64,000 bases of DNA from JALEFZ01 sp039817415. GTDB taxonomy: Bacteria; Bacteroidota; Bacteroidia; J057. The notes beneath the pieces were generated by a model. The model did no database searches, was not told the origin of the DNA, and saw only the letters and a list, made by a program, of their open reading frames with translations. Below, piece by piece: positions 9,079-18,098 of the stretch (its first letter is position 1; each line of letters opens with the position of its first letter). The stretch spans positions 1 to 64,000 of the forward strand of contig JBCBVV010000025.1 of the NCBI GenBank assembly GCA_039817415.1, written 5' to 3'. A program made the position numbers and the translations under genes.

Positions 9079-9945
9079 ATGCCAAGTCTTTCTAATGCTC
9101 ACCTTGCCATTTCTGTCAACGACAAAGGCGCTGAACTCAGCAGCGTCCAGCATCAACAACATAAAATAGAATATATCTGGCAGGCCAATCCGGATGTTTG
9201 GGGGCGACACGCACCTATGCTTTTTCCCATTGTTGGAAAGCTAAAGGACAATCAGTATCAGATCGATGGAAATAGCTTCGAGATGAAACAACATGGCTTT
9301 GCGAGAGATCGCCAGTTCCAACTGCTTAATTCAGGAAAGGATTTTCTGCATTTTCGCCTTGTCTCTGACGAACAAACAAGGGCCCTTTATCCCTTTGACT
9401 TTGAATTGAATGTCTTTTACAAGCTTGTTGATAACCTTGTACAAATCATGTATCAAGTGGTCAACAAGAGTGAAGTAGATATGGCATTTTCCATCGGGGC
9501 CCATCCAGGTTTCAAGGTGCCTATGACAGCGGGAGGTAACTACGAAGACTATGAGATTCATTTTGAACAGAAGGAAAGCCTAAGTCGCTATTTGTTAGAT
9601 GGAGGATTATATACGGGAGAAACAGAGCTTGTATTGGACAATAGCCATTCCCTTCCCCTTACGCGACAATTGTTTGACAAAGATGCTTTGGTATTCCATC
9701 ATCCTGAATCTAGCTACATAAGGCTTCAATCTTCCGAGCATAGTCATTCTGTGAGGATGGGAATAAGAGGGTTTGCCTATTTGGGTATTTGGGCGAAGCC
9801 TGGAGCTGATTTTGTCTGCCTAGAACCCTGGCAAGGATTGGCAGATTATACAGATACTAAGGGCGATCTAAGAATGAAAAAGGGTATCATGACCCTTGCC
9901 CCACACCAAATTCACTATTTCAATTACGACCTTCTCTTCAACTAA
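9079..9945 (+). CDS. Aldose 1-epimerase family protein
   Basis: The preferred start is the ATG at 9079 (MPSLSNAHLAISV); an in-frame TTG at 9055 would add eight unconserved residues. The 288-residue product has features of the LacX/YeaD-like branch of the galactose mutarotase family: an early WQANPDVWGRHAPMLFPIVG segment, KQHGFARDR, and IGAHPGFKVP with the conserved His. It has no signal peptide and should be cytoplasmic, interconverting sugar anomers or acting on a phosphosugar. The stop is one base before the start of the next gene, so the two are probably co-transcribed, although they have no obvious metabolic link. Confidence 0.85.
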   Translation: MPSLSNAHLAISVNDKGAELSSVQHQQHKIEYIWQANPDVWGRHAPMLFPIVGKLKDNQYQIDGNSFEMKQHGFARDRQFQLLNSGKDFLHFRLVSDEQTRALYPFDFELNVFYKLVDNLVQIMYQVVNKSEVDMAFSIGAHPGFKVPMTAGGNYEDYEIHFEQKESLSRYLLDGGLYTGETELVLDNSHSLPLTRQLFDKDALVFHHPESSYIRLQSSEHSHSVRMGIRGFAYLGIWAKPGADFVCLEPWQGLADYTDTKGDLRMKKGIMTLAPHQIHYFNYDLLFN

Positions 9946-9946
9946 T

Positions 9947-10378
9947 ATGAAGGACTTAAAGCTGGCAGATTTTCCGTTGCAGGCCTATGACAAACTGCGT
10001 TATGCGGATACGGACAGACAAGGTCATGTCAATAATGCTGTTTTTTCAACCTTTCTGGAGACGGGCCGGGTAGAATTCATTTACCATGAAGAATTCCCTA
10101 CCCTGTCAGATGGGGCGAGCTTCGTCATTGCCTCACTGGAATTGAAGTTTATGAAGGAAATCATTTGGCCTGGGAAGGTGGAGATAGGAACGGGTCTTCT
10201 ATCCATGGGGCGTAGTTCTATCAAGCTTTTTCAGCGTCTATTTCAAAATGAACAATGTGTTGGAGAAGCAGAGACCGTAATTGTTCAGGTCAAAGACGGC
10301 AAAGGTCTGGCACTTAGTGATGCTTCACGATCAGTCTTGGCCAAATGGATATTGCCTCAGGATATAGTAGCTGAGTAG
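9947..10378 (+). CDS. Acyl-CoA thioesterase (hotdog fold, 4HBT family)
   Basis: The ATG at 9947 comes one base after the stop of the preceding gene and begins MKDLKLADFPL; a longer frame overlapping the upstream gene is not credible. The 143-residue product has the hallmark YADTDRQGHVNNAVF, whose Asp and His-Val-Asn-Asn segment mark the YbgC/FadM-like 4-hydroxybenzoyl-CoA thioesterase family, and a typical LELKFMKEIIWPGKVEI strand pattern. It likely hydrolyses short or medium acyl-CoAs in the cytoplasm. The exact substrate cannot be told. Confidence 0.85.
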   Translation: MKDLKLADFPLQAYDKLRYADTDRQGHVNNAVFSTFLETGRVEFIYHEEFPTLSDGASFVIASLELKFMKEIIWPGKVEIGTGLLSMGRSSIKLFQRLFQNEQCVGEAETVIVQVKDGKGLALSDASRSVLAKWILPQDIVAE

Positions 10379-10446
10379 GGCTTTTTACATGATTATTTGT
10401 TGATGCTTGGGATTCGGAGTAGCTTCCTAGACTGAATATAACGCGA

Positions 10447-10989
10447 ATGAGTATCAAAAGAATTGCTGTGTATTGTGGTTCTGGTAAAGGAACTAAGCCT
10501 GCTTATGAAAAAGCTGCCCGAGAATTTGGGAAAGCCATGTCTCGCCATGGTATAGGTCTTGTCTTTGGTGGAGGTCATGTCGGAATCATGGGAGTGGTCG
10601 CCGATGCCGTCTTAGAAGAAGGGGGTGAGGCTATTGGGGTAATCCCTGGTTTTTTGAAGAAAAGAGAGGTGGGACATACAGGCTTGACAGAAATGATTGA
10701 AGTAGAATCCATGCACATCCGTAAGCAGAAAATGGTCGATCTGGCAGACGCCTTTGCCATTCTTCCTGGGGGATTAGGAACGCTGGATGAGCTCATGGAA
10801 ATTCTTACCTGGAAACAATTGGGATTGAACCAAAGTCCAATCGGAATTCTGAATACAGAAGGGTATTACACGCCTTTGATGGGTCTGATGCACCATATGG
10901 AGAGCCACGGATTCATCAGGAATCCCATTGAAAAATATATCAAAGTGTCGGATGAGCCCGAAAGGCTATTGGAGCTGCTTGTTAACTAA
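10447..10989 (+). CDS. LOG family protein (TIGR00730; cytokinin-type phosphoribohydrolase)
   Basis: The 180-residue protein is of normal length for the family. It has the Rossmann-like start AVYCGSGKG, FGGGHVGIMG at about 39-48 and the signature PGGLGTLDE at about 106-114, which binds the nucleotide monophosphate and carries the catalytic Glu. Family members release a free base from nucleoside 5'-monophosphates, in bacteria often AMP or N6-modified AMP. It is cytoplasmic. It follows the thioesterase by 68 bases and may share its transcript. Confidence 0.9.
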   Translation: MSIKRIAVYCGSGKGTKPAYEKAAREFGKAMSRHGIGLVFGGGHVGIMGVVADAVLEEGGEAIGVIPGFLKKREVGHTGLTEMIEVESMHIRKQKMVDLADAFAILPGGLGTLDELMEILTWKQLGLNQSPIGILNTEGYYTPLMGLMHHMESHGFIRNPIEKYIKVSDEPERLLELLVN

Positions 10990-11028
10990 TTGCTTGTTAG
11001 TTTATTAGGTGATTTAAGGGGCCTTTTT

Positions 11029-11052
11029 TTACATGTATGTAATCCTTTACAT
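11029..11052. promoter_or_regulatory. Three TTACAT half-sites upstream of the TonB receptor operon
   Basis: TTACAT at 11029-11034, its complement ATGTAA at 11037-11042 and a second TTACAT at 11047-11052 make alternating inverted half-sites within 24 bases, about 140 bases before the receptor start. This looks like a binding site for a dimeric regulator. The regulator is not known and the role is inference. Confidence 0.4.
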
Positions 11053-11193
11053 ATAGTCTTTTTGTTTGGTTTATTGCGGTCGAAGGGTTAATTTAATTTT
11101 AAAATTCGGTTACGTTGGGGTTTTATGCGGTAAGCTGGCTGGATAGCCTGTCATGTTCCCCTTCCGAATTGGCAACCAACTACTACTATTTTC

Positions 11194-14091
11194 ATGGCAC
11201 TCAAGATCACAAGACTAGGGCTCGTTGGCCCCAGCCTGTATAGGCGCTTCGCAGCTAATGTTCTGGTAGCGATTGCCCTACTGGCTTCCCCTTCATTATT
11301 CTCACAAAACAAACTTCAGGGAAATATTGTCAATAGCACGACGGGAGAACCTCTCATCGGGGCTAGAATCCTTGTTGTAGGGACGACTACGGGAGACCTA
11401 TCTGATGGAAAGGGTGAATTCTCTATCAATACCTCAAAGAAACTTCCTTTAGATCTTGAAGCTACATTTTTTGGATACGATACTGTTGTTATCAACGTGA
11501 CTTCCCTCACGCAAAAAATATCATTTCAGCTTAGTGAATCTAACTATGGAATCGACGAGGTTGAAATTACTGCCTCTGCTGCAGCTGAAAGAAAAAAACA
11601 ATCTCCACTTTCGGTTGAATCCATGTCTTTGAATGCCATCAAAGAGACACCATCGGCAAACTTCTACGATGGATTGGGCTCTATGAAAGAGGTTGACTTA
11701 AACGCTGCCTCCATTGGTTTTAAAGTAATCAACACGCGAGGGTTCAACTCTGCCGCACCTGTCCGATCCCTTCAAATCATTGATGGCGTAGACAACCAAG
11801 CACCTGGTTTGAACTTCGCCCTCGGAAACTTCCTGGGTGCTTCCGAACTGGATGTTGAGTTGGTAGACCTGATCATTGGTGCAAGCTCGGCTTATTATGG
11901 CCCGAACGCCTTTAACGGGGTAATCTCCATGAAGACGAAGAGTCCTTTTATTCATAAAGGTCTTTCGTTTATGGCGAAAGGGGGAGAAAGAACATTAGGA
12001 GAATTTGCCATTAGGTATGCAAATGCCTACCAGAACAAAGCTGGCCGCGATATTTTTGCCTTTAAGTTAAATGCCTATTACCTAAGAGCAGATGACTGGG
12101 TCGCTGATAACTACGATCCTGTAGACAATACACCATTGGGCCGAGAGAATCCAGGAGGCTATGACGCTGTCAACCGTTATGGCGATGAAGATATTTTTGA
12201 TGGAACCAATCCCAATGACTTATTCTCCAACCCTGGCTTGGGAGACTTCAACAGAACAGGATACAATGAAGAGGATCTGGTAAATTATGACACTAGAAAC
12301 CTCAAATTGGCAGCTTCTTTACACTTTATGCTCTCTCCTAAAGTCGAGTTGATTGCCGCTTCCAACTTTGGCAACGGTACAACTGTACTCCAAGGAGACA
12401 ACAGATACAGCTTGAATGACATTCTATTCTTACAAAATAGAATTGAAATCCGTCAGGAAGGGAAATTCTTCTTTAGAGCTTATTCTACCAATGAAAATGC
12501 TGGGAATTCCTATGATGCGGTATTTACAGCTTATCGTCTTCAGGAGCAGGTGAAGAGTAACAACAATTGGCTGACTGATTACAGAAACTTCTGGGCTGGA
12601 ACCTTGCCATTCGGGGATCCTCTGAGAGGCACAGGTGGTAGAGGTTTGATCAGAGGTCTTGAAGGATTTCCTCAGCCGAATATCCCTTTTACAGCCGAAG
12701 ATCAAGCTGCTCTTAACAACTTCCTATTAGCGAATGATGATACTGTACAGGCCATTCACGATATGGCCAGAGCCTATGCCGACTTTGGCGTAGGGGAATC
12801 ACGCTTGGTTCCAGGGACGCCAGAATATCAGGAAGCCTTGGATGAAATCACGAGCAGGCCTTTGATCAAAGGAGGAACCAGGCTGGTTGACCGTTCGTCT
12901 CTTTATCATGTTCACGGTGAATGGAAGTTTACGCCAGATTGGGCAGATGATATTACAGTGGGGGCAAATGGCCGTCTTTATACACCAATCTCAGAAGGAA
13001 ATATCTTTGAGGATACCTTGACCTTTGTGAGAGAGACGTTACCAGATGGAACCATTGTAAATGTTGATTCCTCCTTCAACATTATTACCAATTATGAATT
13101 TGGTGTGTATGCGGGAATACAGAAGAAATTTGCGCAGGATAAGTTGAAGCTAAACGCAACGCTGCGTATCGACAAGAACCAGAATTTTAACTTTGTCCCC
13201 TCTACTGCTGTTTCTTTGGTCTATATTCCTGATGAGAAAAATATTTTTAGAGTTTCCTTCTCTGCTGCGACCCGAAATCCGACCCTGGCAGATCAGTACC
13301 TATATTACAATGTGGGCCCAGCTACGTTGATAGGAAATCGAAATGGTTTCAACAACCTAGCAGATACGGCCTCTTACGCAGCCTTCCTAAGGCAGCCCTT
13401 TGCAGCAAGAGATACAGCTGATATTGAATACTTCAACGTGGCACCTATCCAGCCTGAAAGGGTACAGACCATTGAATTGGGATATCGTACGACTGTTTTG
13501 GATGGTCGCCTATATTTGGATGCGAACTACTACTTTAGCCGTTACAGAGACTTTATTGGATATAACATTGGTCTGGATCTCTTTGTATTTTCTACTTCGT
13601 TCATTATTCCTAGAGCGTATAGGGTAGCTGCGAATGCAACGGATATTGTAACGACGCAAGGCTTCTCATTGGGAGGAAACTACTTCTTTGACAACGGAAT
13701 CTCAATCAATGGTAATTACTCCTGGAACAGACTTAACTCTCAGTCTGATGACCCCATTATTCCTGCCTATAACACCCCTGAGCATAAGTTTAATGTAGGG
13801 ATAAGTGGCAGAGACATTAATCTTGGTGGATGGGATAACCTAGGCTTTGCGGTAAACTACAAGTGGATCCAGGGCTTCTTATTTGAGGGATCTCCTCAGT
13901 TTACAGGAAACATTCCTTCATACGATCTATTAGACGCTCAGGTGTCTCAATATGTACCAAAAATCAAAACTACATTTAAGCTCGGTGCAGCGAATATCCT
14001 AAATAATGCGACTTTCCAAGTATATGGGGGTCCAAGAGTAGGGAGATTGATCTATATCTCTTTGCTAACCGAGCTGGATAACTTGAAATAA
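11194..14091 (+). CDS. TonB-dependent outer-membrane receptor with carboxypeptidase-regulatory N-terminal domain
   Basis: The 965-residue protein has a signal peptide (about 1-38, ending SLFSQ), a CarboxypepD_reg-like domain (about 40-125, LQGNIVNSTTGEPLIGARI), a plug domain (about 140-250, with RGFNSAAPVRSLQIIDGVDN and YYGPNAFNGVISM) and a long beta-barrel ending in a typical aromatic/hydrophobic tail. It should import a ligand across the outer membrane using TonB/ExbBD energy. It is not followed by a SusD homolog, so it is not a standard glycan-uptake pair; instead a secreted hydrolase-fold protein gene starts 24 bases after it, which suggests one operon and a shared substrate. The substrate is unknown. 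Confidence 0.9.
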   Translation: MALKITRLGLVGPSLYRRFAANVLVAIALLASPSLFSQNKLQGNIVNSTTGEPLIGARILVVGTTTGDLSDGKGEFSINTSKKLPLDLEATFFGYDTVVINVTSLTQKISFQLSESNYGIDEVEITASAAAERKKQSPLSVESMSLNAIKETPSANFYDGLGSMKEVDLNAASIGFKVINTRGFNSAAPVRSLQIIDGVDNQAPGLNFALGNFLGASELDVELVDLIIGASSAYYGPNAFNGVISMKTKSPFIHKGLSFMAKGGERTLGEFAIRYANAYQNKAGRDIFAFKLNAYYLRADDWVADNYDPVDNTPLGRENPGGYDAVNRYGDEDIFDGTNPNDLFSNPGLGDFNRTGYNEEDLVNYDTRNLKLAASLHFMLSPKVELIAASNFGNGTTVLQGDNRYSLNDILFLQNRIEIRQEGKFFFRAYSTNENAGNSYDAVFTAYRLQEQVKSNNNWLTDYRNFWAGTLPFGDPLRGTGGRGLIRGLEGFPQPNIPFTAEDQAALNNFLLANDDTVQAIHDMARAYADFGVGESRLVPGTPEYQEALDEITSRPLIKGGTRLVDRSSLYHVHGEWKFTPDWADDITVGANGRLYTPISEGNIFEDTLTFVRETLPDGTIVNVDSSFNIITNYEFGVYAGIQKKFAQDKLKLNATLRIDKNQNFNFVPSTAVSLVYIPDEKNIFRVSFSAATRNPTLADQYLYYNVGPATLIGNRNGFNNLADTASYAAFLRQPFAARDTADIEYFNVAPIQPERVQTIELGYRTTVLDGRLYLDANYYFSRYRDFIGYNIGLDLFVFSTSFIIPRAYRVAANATDIVTTQGFSLGGNYFFDNGISINGNYSWNRLNSQSDDPIIPAYNTPEHKFNVGISGRDINLGGWDNLGFAVNYKWIQGFLFEGSPQFTGNIPSYDLLDAQVSQYVPKIKTTFKLGAANILNNATFQVYGGPRVGRLIYISLLTELDNLK

Positions 14092-14115
14092 ATTATTAAC
14101 CAAAACTCAATCAAA

Positions 14116-15693
14116 ATGGTAAAACGTGTACTAGTACTATTGACAGGGCTAATCGCTCTGGCAATGATGAATAATGTAACTGGTCAAACCCGTTACTTAG
14201 ACGATGTATTCACTAGTGTAGACAGAATGGATACAGTTGTTTACGCGCAAAACATCTCTATCCTGACCCTAAACAACGGAGACCCTGACACACTTCCGTT
14301 GATTTGTGACATTTACATGCCATCTGGGGATACAGCGACAGACCGTCCTGTAGTATTGATCGCTCCTACTGGTAACTTCTTGCCACGTCTTTTCAACGGT
14401 GGACCTTACGGAACCATCAAAGACTCTGTAGTAGTTGAGCTGGCTAACCGTCTGGCTATGAAAGGGTACATTGCTGTACCTTATTACTACCGTCAAGGGT
14501 GGGATGCCGCTAACATTGACGTAGTTGTTCAAACTCAGACACTGCTTCAAGCTTCATACAGAGGTATCCAGGATGCTAGAACGCTAGCCCGTTACTTCAG
14601 AATGACGCATGACATGCAGAACAATGTCTACGGAATCAACCCAGACAACATTAGCATCATCGGTACAGGTACTGGTGGATACATGTCTTTGGGTGCTGCT
14701 TTCCTAAATGACTTCAATGAGATTGACCTACCTAAATTCAAGGACATTACAACAGGTGATCTTTTGGTAAACGAACCTCGTGATGGAGACATTAATGGTG
14801 AAGTTGCTGCTGCCTTGAATATTCCTAACCACGTCGGATACAGCAATGCATTCAAAGTAGCTGTCAACCTTGGTGGTGCTTTGGGAGACTCTACTTGGGT
14901 TGATCAGGGAGAAATTCCAACGATCTGTTTCCATACTAACGTAGACCCATTTGCTCCTTATGAGCTGGGTAACGTAATCGTACCAACTACTGGTAACGTC
15001 GTAATTCCTGAGGCAGCTGGTTCCTACTTGGTATCTAAAATTCAGGACCGTTTTGGCAACAACCAGGTATTTAAGGATGCTGGATTCGGAAGCCCTGTAA
15101 CAGGAGTAGCGAACTCACGTAACAATGGCTGGGAAGGATTTTTCCCATTCTTATTTGATGTGCCTACTGGTGCGTTAGATTGTTTCGGAACACCAATTGA
15201 CAGTGTGCCTGCTTCTAGCCCATGGAACTGGTATGATGAGGCAACATTCATCTCCAATTGGGATGCGGGACCATTCCCTACTCTGTTTGGCGCTCCTGGT
15301 GTAGCTGCAAACTGTGGTGAGTTGGCTAACGATCCTGGAAATGACGCTGCACAAGCTAGAGTATACATTGATACAGTAATGGCTTACATGGTACCACGTA
15401 TCGCTGTAGCCAATGGGTTGGTAACTGCTACAAACTTGACAGATATCATCAACCAAGAGCTGAATATGTATCCTAACCCTGCTACAAACTTGATTACCAT
15501 TACCAATAGCGATCCTATGAACCCAGTTTATGAGGTAGCTATTTTGGATCAGCAGGGACGTATGGTATACCAGCGTAACATGAACGAGAGAGGTACTATC
15601 AACATCGAGCGCGGAAACTTGGCTTCTGGCCTTTACCTTGTAAGAATCCAAACGGATAAGGGTAGAGCAACTAAGAAGCTTGTATTGAGATAA
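14116..15693 (+). CDS. Secreted alpha/beta-hydrolase-fold protein without nucleophile serine, T9SS sorting domain
   Basis: The 525-residue product has a signal peptide (1-23, ending VTGQ), an alpha/beta-hydrolase-like domain (about 55-430) and a type A sorting domain (about 450-525, MYPNPATNLITI to KKLVLR). The oxyanion-side strand (PVVLIAPTGNFLP) and the nucleophile-elbow strand (ISIIGTGTGGYMS) are recognisable, but the elbow reads G183-T-G-T-G187, so glycine stands where esterases have serine. It therefore may bind rather than cleave its ligand, or use different chemistry. The codons are strongly biased to GGT, GCT, CGT and AAC, unlike the paralog behind it, which suggests very high expression. 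It lies 24 bases behind the TonB receptor. Confidence 0.75.
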   Translation: MVKRVLVLLTGLIALAMMNNVTGQTRYLDDVFTSVDRMDTVVYAQNISILTLNNGDPDTLPLICDIYMPSGDTATDRPVVLIAPTGNFLPRLFNGGPYGTIKDSVVVELANRLAMKGYIAVPYYYRQGWDAANIDVVVQTQTLLQASYRGIQDARTLARYFRMTHDMQNNVYGINPDNISIIGTGTGGYMSLGAAFLNDFNEIDLPKFKDITTGDLLVNEPRDGDINGEVAAALNIPNHVGYSNAFKVAVNLGGALGDSTWVDQGEIPTICFHTNVDPFAPYELGNVIVPTTGNVVIPEAAGSYLVSKIQDRFGNNQVFKDAGFGSPVTGVANSRNNGWEGFFPFLFDVPTGALDCFGTPIDSVPASSPWNWYDEATFISNWDAGPFPTLFGAPGVAANCGELANDPGNDAAQARVYIDTVMAYMVPRIAVANGLVTATNLTDIINQELNMYPNPATNLITITNSDPMNPVYEVAILDQQGRMVYQRNMNERGTINIERGNLASGLYLVRIQTDKGRATKKLVLR

Positions 15694-15717
15694 TCTATCT
15701 ACTACATCTAACCTAAA

Positions 15718-15747
15718 AGCCCTACTCTAAGGAGTGGGGCTTTTTTT
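15718..15747 (+). terminator. Rho-independent terminator after the receptor/hydrolase-like operon
   Basis: AGCCCTACTC pairs with GAGTGGGGCT (one T-G pair) around TAAG and runs into seven T bases. It separates the highly expressed gene from its weaker paralog. Confidence 0.9.
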
Positions 15748-15811
15748 GTAGGGCTAAATGGGTTTCCCAAAGCTTTATGCTTATCTTCTTATAGCCAAAA
15801 GAACTCAAGCC

Positions 15812-17392
15812 ATGAAGCCTTATCTCCTTTCCCTCCTCCTGTTGGGCTGCTCCATTCTTCCCGCTCAGCAAAGGTATTTGGATTCCCTTTTCTCGCAAGT
15901 CATTGTTCTGGATTCTATCGTGTATGGGCACAATATCGGCTCTCCTATCATGACAGGAGGGGTCTTAGATACTGTTTCCCTGTATTGCGATGTCTATTTT
16001 CCAGATACCTTGCAGGATACGGAAAATGAACATTTAACACTCATTCTGGCTATTGATCGATATTTTTTGCCCCCCTTTTACAATGGGACACCCTTTGGAA
16101 GCCTAAAGGATAGTGCTGTTGTTGAATTTGCGACTCGTTTAGCCAAGACGGGTTATACAGTTGTTCCCTTTGAAACCAGACGAGGATGGGATGCAGCTAA
16201 TCTTGATATAGTCATTAGGTCGGAATCCATATTGCAGGCCATTCATAGAGGCATGCAAGATGCGCATACCCTTGCCCGTTTTTTACGGAAATCTGCGGAA
16301 ACCTTGGGCAACCCTTTCCGAGTAGGGGGCAATGATTGTGACATTGGGATGATCGGCTTTGATTCTGGTGGGACCATCGCCTTGGGAACGGCCTTCATTA
16401 AGGATGTCTCTGAAATGGAGCTGATAAAATTTCAGAATCCATTGACCATGGATTATTTTATCGACAGCTTGGTTGAAGGAAATGTTTACGGTAGTAACAC
16501 TACGCCTATGAATATCCCCAATCATTTGGGGTATAATTCCGAAGTAAATGTAGTGGTAAACTTTGGAGGAGCGTTGTTGGATTCCAGCATGATTGAACAA
16601 GGAGAAGCCGTGAGCATAAGTGTGCATTGTGACCGGGATCCTTTTTGGGAGTACGGTAAGTTCTTAAGCCCTGTTCAACCTCCTCATGATATTTCCCTGC
16701 CTTACGAGCCTGCCGGCTCCTATACAATAGCCAGAATTCAGGATAGATTGGGGAACAATGATTTGTTTAAAAATCCTGCTTTGACCGATTCAATCTCCTC
16801 TATAGCCCGTTCCAGGGCGGATGGTTATGAAGGTTTGTTTCCCTTTCAATATCCCCCTGCTACGGGAACATTTAGGTGTGCAGGACGAGACTTGCCACTA
16901 GACGAGGCCTTCGCGCCTTGGTACTGGTATGATGAGACTCGATATGCCTTTGTTCATGATAGCCTAGGGCTGGGCGCTGTCTTTGGGGTCAATGGAGCAG
17001 AAGCAGTTTGTAATCAGACAGCCTATCATGGCCCTTCCTCCGCAGGAAAAGCCAAGACCTACATTGATACCATGATGTCTTTTATTCTTCCCAGGCTGAG
17101 GATGTCCTTGAACCAAAGGAATTGTCTTACTTCAATTGAAGATGAAAGTGACCTTTTCTCAACTCTTGAAATAAAGCAAGATCATAATTTCCTTTATATA
17201 CAAGGAGTTAAGAATGGACCCCTGCCCCTGGAGATAGAGCTCATGGATATGCAAGGGAGAGTGCTTCATCAAATAAAGGGCGATAGCAGGACAAGGCACC
17301 ACATGGCTATTGCTAATCTTCCCCAAGGAGTATATGTGCTGAGGCTTCATCACAAACGGGAAGTAGCGTCCAGAAAGGTCTTTATCAAATAA
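15812..17392 (+). CDS. Second secreted alpha/beta-hydrolase-fold protein, GxDxG elbow, T9SS sorting domain
   Basis: The ATG at 15812 begins a good signal peptide (MKPYLLSLLLLGCSILPAQQ); the upstream in-frame ATG at 15758 would place 18 polar residues before it and lies just behind the terminator. The 526-residue product is a paralog of the preceding protein (shared RYLD-LF, RRGWDAAN against RQGWDAAN, and a matching C-terminal region). Its elbow reads G182-F-D-S-G186, with Asp instead of Ser; Asp is the nucleophile in haloalkane dehalogenases and epoxide hydrolases of this fold, but the first paralog has Gly there, so loss of activity is just as likely. The last 80 residues form a type A sorting domain. 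Codon use is ordinary, without the bias of its twin. Confidence 0.7.
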   Translation: MKPYLLSLLLLGCSILPAQQRYLDSLFSQVIVLDSIVYGHNIGSPIMTGGVLDTVSLYCDVYFPDTLQDTENEHLTLILAIDRYFLPPFYNGTPFGSLKDSAVVEFATRLAKTGYTVVPFETRRGWDAANLDIVIRSESILQAIHRGMQDAHTLARFLRKSAETLGNPFRVGGNDCDIGMIGFDSGGTIALGTAFIKDVSEMELIKFQNPLTMDYFIDSLVEGNVYGSNTTPMNIPNHLGYNSEVNVVVNFGGALLDSSMIEQGEAVSISVHCDRDPFWEYGKFLSPVQPPHDISLPYEPAGSYTIARIQDRLGNNDLFKNPALTDSISSIARSRADGYEGLFPFQYPPATGTFRCAGRDLPLDEAFAPWYWYDETRYAFVHDSLGLGAVFGVNGAEAVCNQTAYHGPSSAGKAKTYIDTMMSFILPRLRMSLNQRNCLTSIEDESDLFSTLEIKQDHNFLYIQGVKNGPLPLEIELMDMQGRVLHQIKGDSRTRHHMAIANLPQGVYVLRLHHKREVASRKVFIK

Positions 17393-17427
17393 CAATGGCC
17401 ACGAACTTATCTGTTCGTGGCCATTGT
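17392..17427. terminator. Bidirectional hairpin between convergent genes
   Basis: A perfect 15-base inverted repeat (ACAATGGCCACGAAC and its complement) with a six-base loop overlaps the stop codon of the plus-strand gene and ends 20 bases before the minus-strand stop. It lacks a long T-run but is ideally placed to end both transcripts. Confidence 0.75.
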
Positions 17428-17446
17428 ATGAGAAATCCTTGAAGCC

Positions 17447-18001
17447 TTATAGCTTGGCTTCAATTTTATTCAAGGTATCGTCTTGATTTACTCTATCTCT
17501 TGGTGAAATGGAAATGATCTCGCTTCCATCTTTGCTCACCAAATACTTGTGAAAATTCCATCCTGGTTCTTCTCCTGTTTTTTCTTTCAAGAAGGCATAC
17601 AGGGGATGGGTGTCTTTTCCTTTAACAGAAATTTTGGAGAACATTTGGAAGCTGACCCCGTAGTTTTTTTGACAAAACGCTGCAATTTCTTCGTTTGTCC
17701 CTGGCTCCTGTCCCATGAAGTTGTTGGCTGGAAAACCAAGTATGGCTAGGCCTTTTTCTCCGTGGCTTTCGTGTAGCGCTTGTAAATCCTCGTATTGTGG
17801 AGTTAGTCCACATTTACTGGCTACATTAACGATTAATATAGTTTTTCCTTTATAGTCCTCGAGTGAAATTTCTTTTCCATCAAGGCTGGTCATGGTAAAA
17901 TCGTAGATGCTGTTGGTTTTTACTTCCATCTTATCCTGGGCAATTAGTGAGTTACTGCTGAAAAGCAGGCAAATAAAAATGAGAGTGAGTAATTGTTTCA
18001 T
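17447..18001 (-). CDS. Glutathione peroxidase family protein, exported
   Basis: The start at 18001 gives MKQLLTLIFICLLFSSNSLIAQ, a clear signal peptide; the frame is open further upstream but without need. The 184-residue protein has the peroxidase tetrad Cys64 (NVASKCGLT), Gln98 (FPANNFMGQEPG), Trp148 and Asn149 (GWNFHKYLV). The Cys form usually accepts electrons from thioredoxin-like donors and reduces hydrogen or lipid peroxides. Export points to protection of the periplasm or envelope lipids. It follows the polyphosphate kinase gene by 97 bases on the same strand and may be transcribed with it. Confidence 0.93.
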   Translation of the reverse strand: MKQLLTLIFICLLFSSNSLIAQDKMEVKTNSIYDFTMTSLDGKEISLEDYKGKTILIVNVASKCGLTPQYEDLQALHESHGEKGLAILGFPANNFMGQEPGTNEEIAAFCQKNYGVSFQMFSKISVKGKDTHPLYAFLKEKTGEEPGWNFHKYLVSKDGSEIISISPRDRVNQDDTLNKIEAKL

Positions 18002-18098
18002 GTCTCTTTTTTGATGAAAACAGGCCAAAGGTAAGAATGTTTCGTTCGAATGTTTCTGCACCAAGATATAAACGAGAAGGGAGGCTTGTTGAATGTTT

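Noticed and set aside
15812..17392. Haloalkane dehalogenase or epoxide hydrolase on the strength of GFDSG
   Set aside because: The rest of the sequence shows no such family features and the close paralog has Gly at the same place, so I only note it as one possibility.
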